From NCBI GenBank assembly GCA_002633005.1, contig NMRA01000208.1, positions 169,521-213,011 of the forward strand: 43,491 bases of DNA. Direction: 5' to 3'. Below the pieces are notes generated by a model. That model had not been told where the DNA came from and did no database searches. It was given only the letters and a program-made list of their open reading frames with translations. Below are positions 42,531 through 43,491 of this stretch, one piece after another. The DNA is from Phoronis australis. Lineage: Eukaryota; Phoronida; Phoronidae. How positions within the stretch are numbered: position 1 is the stretch's first letter; each line of letters begins with the position of its first letter. A program made the position numbers and the translations under genes.

Positions 42531-43491
42531 CCATTCATCTATAACACAGTATTACCTTATACTTAGTTCAGGTATAAAGCTTCATAGTTCCCCCAACTCA
42601 CTCAAAAACTCCCAACAGCAGTAGCAGTGAATTTTATCATGGTGACCTAGATTGTAACAGACTGAACAGGAATAAAAATGTTATGTAGGTGACCTAATTT
42701 CTAACATGTGACAAGTGTGTGACCTACATGTCATCACTGGGTGAAAAGGAATGTACATGTTTCAACACTCAAGGTCTGTTTGGAGACTTAAAGACTATCG
42801 TGTTCTCAACAGTTCCATTTGAAATAGACAGATGTTAGTAAATGGATTGTGAGAAAGCAGACCAGCTACTGTGGAGACCACTAAATTATATTGGCTTCAG
42901 TAGCCTTGGTACAAAGTTGTATACAATATGACTGTCTTCATACAGCAAGTTGGCTGGCTAGGGAAAATGGTCCACTCTTTTAACTGATGCATATTTGACA
43001 TTCCAATGCCAGTAGAGGCTTGAGCAGCATAACATAGATTTATCTATTAACCCTATCGTGTTTCTATTTACAGCAAAATCACCATATGGTGAAGACCACA
43101 TTAAATTGAGAAATTCCACTTATTTTGAGTGCATGTACAAAAATGACCATAACTTTACTATTTGACAAGATATTAACTTGATTTTTGGAATATATACCCA
43201 ACATATGATGGTGTTCATGTAGCTGTTGACTTTATGAGCGAAACTCATCAAATTATCAGGTAAATGCAGGTAAAGGTAGCAAATAATGTGCTTGTCAATT
43301 AAATTACGCCATTTCCATCCAAAATATTACTGTTTTTATTGCTTAGACAATAAAATAATTAATTCACAATGTTCTTCAATTCATTCTAAGAAGTCAGGTA
43401 AGTATTCACCGCATTACCAAGACAATATGTTAGATAACAACAAGCAGGTAACAACCAAGTCAACCGGCAGAAAGATGAACACAATGTACAA
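42531..43491. other. No recognised feature
   Basis: AT-rich DNA to the end of the window, with no gene, HERC2 exon or repeat array seen on either strand. Confidence 0.45.

Overview
The window is animal genomic DNA. It carries spliced genes with GT-AG introns, AT-rich non-coding DNA, microsatellites and a metazoan set of mobile elements. There are no operons and no bacterial-style gene density. One protein-coding host gene is certain: the 3' part of HERC2, a giant RCC1-repeat/HECT ubiquitin ligase, on the minus strand. Its protein is very close to vertebrate HERC2, while the mobile elements and compact introns suggest an invertebrate, perhaps marine. The species cannot be named from the sequence alone.

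Layout. Positions 1-9.1 kb lie downstream of HERC2 and are non-coding and repeat-rich: a 32-bp tandem array, an LTR-like block, Penelope-like tail signatures, a 56-bp array interrupted by a small inverted-repeat element, and a 38-bp minisatellite of about 27 identical copies (7,425-8,453). Positions 9.16-18.48 kb hold 14 exons of HERC2: the last RCC1-like domain, a linker, the full HECT domain with its catalytic cysteine, and an acidic tail. The exons join in frame to 719 codons. No further HERC2 exon was found upstream, so 18.48-43.49 kb appears to be one intron of more than 25 kb, or flanking DNA, filled with mobile elements. The other introns are all about 1.5 kb or less.

That intron-like block holds five copies or fragments of one DNA-transposon-like family: copy 1 20.1-22.6 kb, copy 2 23.7-26.0 kb, copy 3 27.3-33.3 kb, copy 4 33.6-34.0 kb and copy 5 36.7-37.9 kb. 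Only copy 3 keeps the core: a DUF6729-like zinc-ribbon domain followed by an RNase H-like transposase region with a D(2)H signature and a LESFH glutamate motif. It is broken by several point-mutation stops. Copies 1 and 2 share the same loss of the core and are nearly identical. Copy 5 is a deletion derivative with a PIF/Harbinger-type element (3-bp target duplication CAG) nested in it. Two U6 snRNA half-genes, both broken at the same place, lie near copies 1 and 2. A complete U6 gene with TATA box and T-run terminator is at 42,046-42,152 (minus). A decayed BEL/Pao integrase region is at 38.28-39.48 kb, and a degenerate array of coding-like units of about 250-320 bp at 34.8-36.66 kb runs straight into copy 5.

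The most interesting hypothesis is that the DUF6729/D(2)H family is linked to U6 snRNA genes, as known for the Dada superfamily of site-specific DNA transposons. This is inference and no target duplication was seen to prove it.
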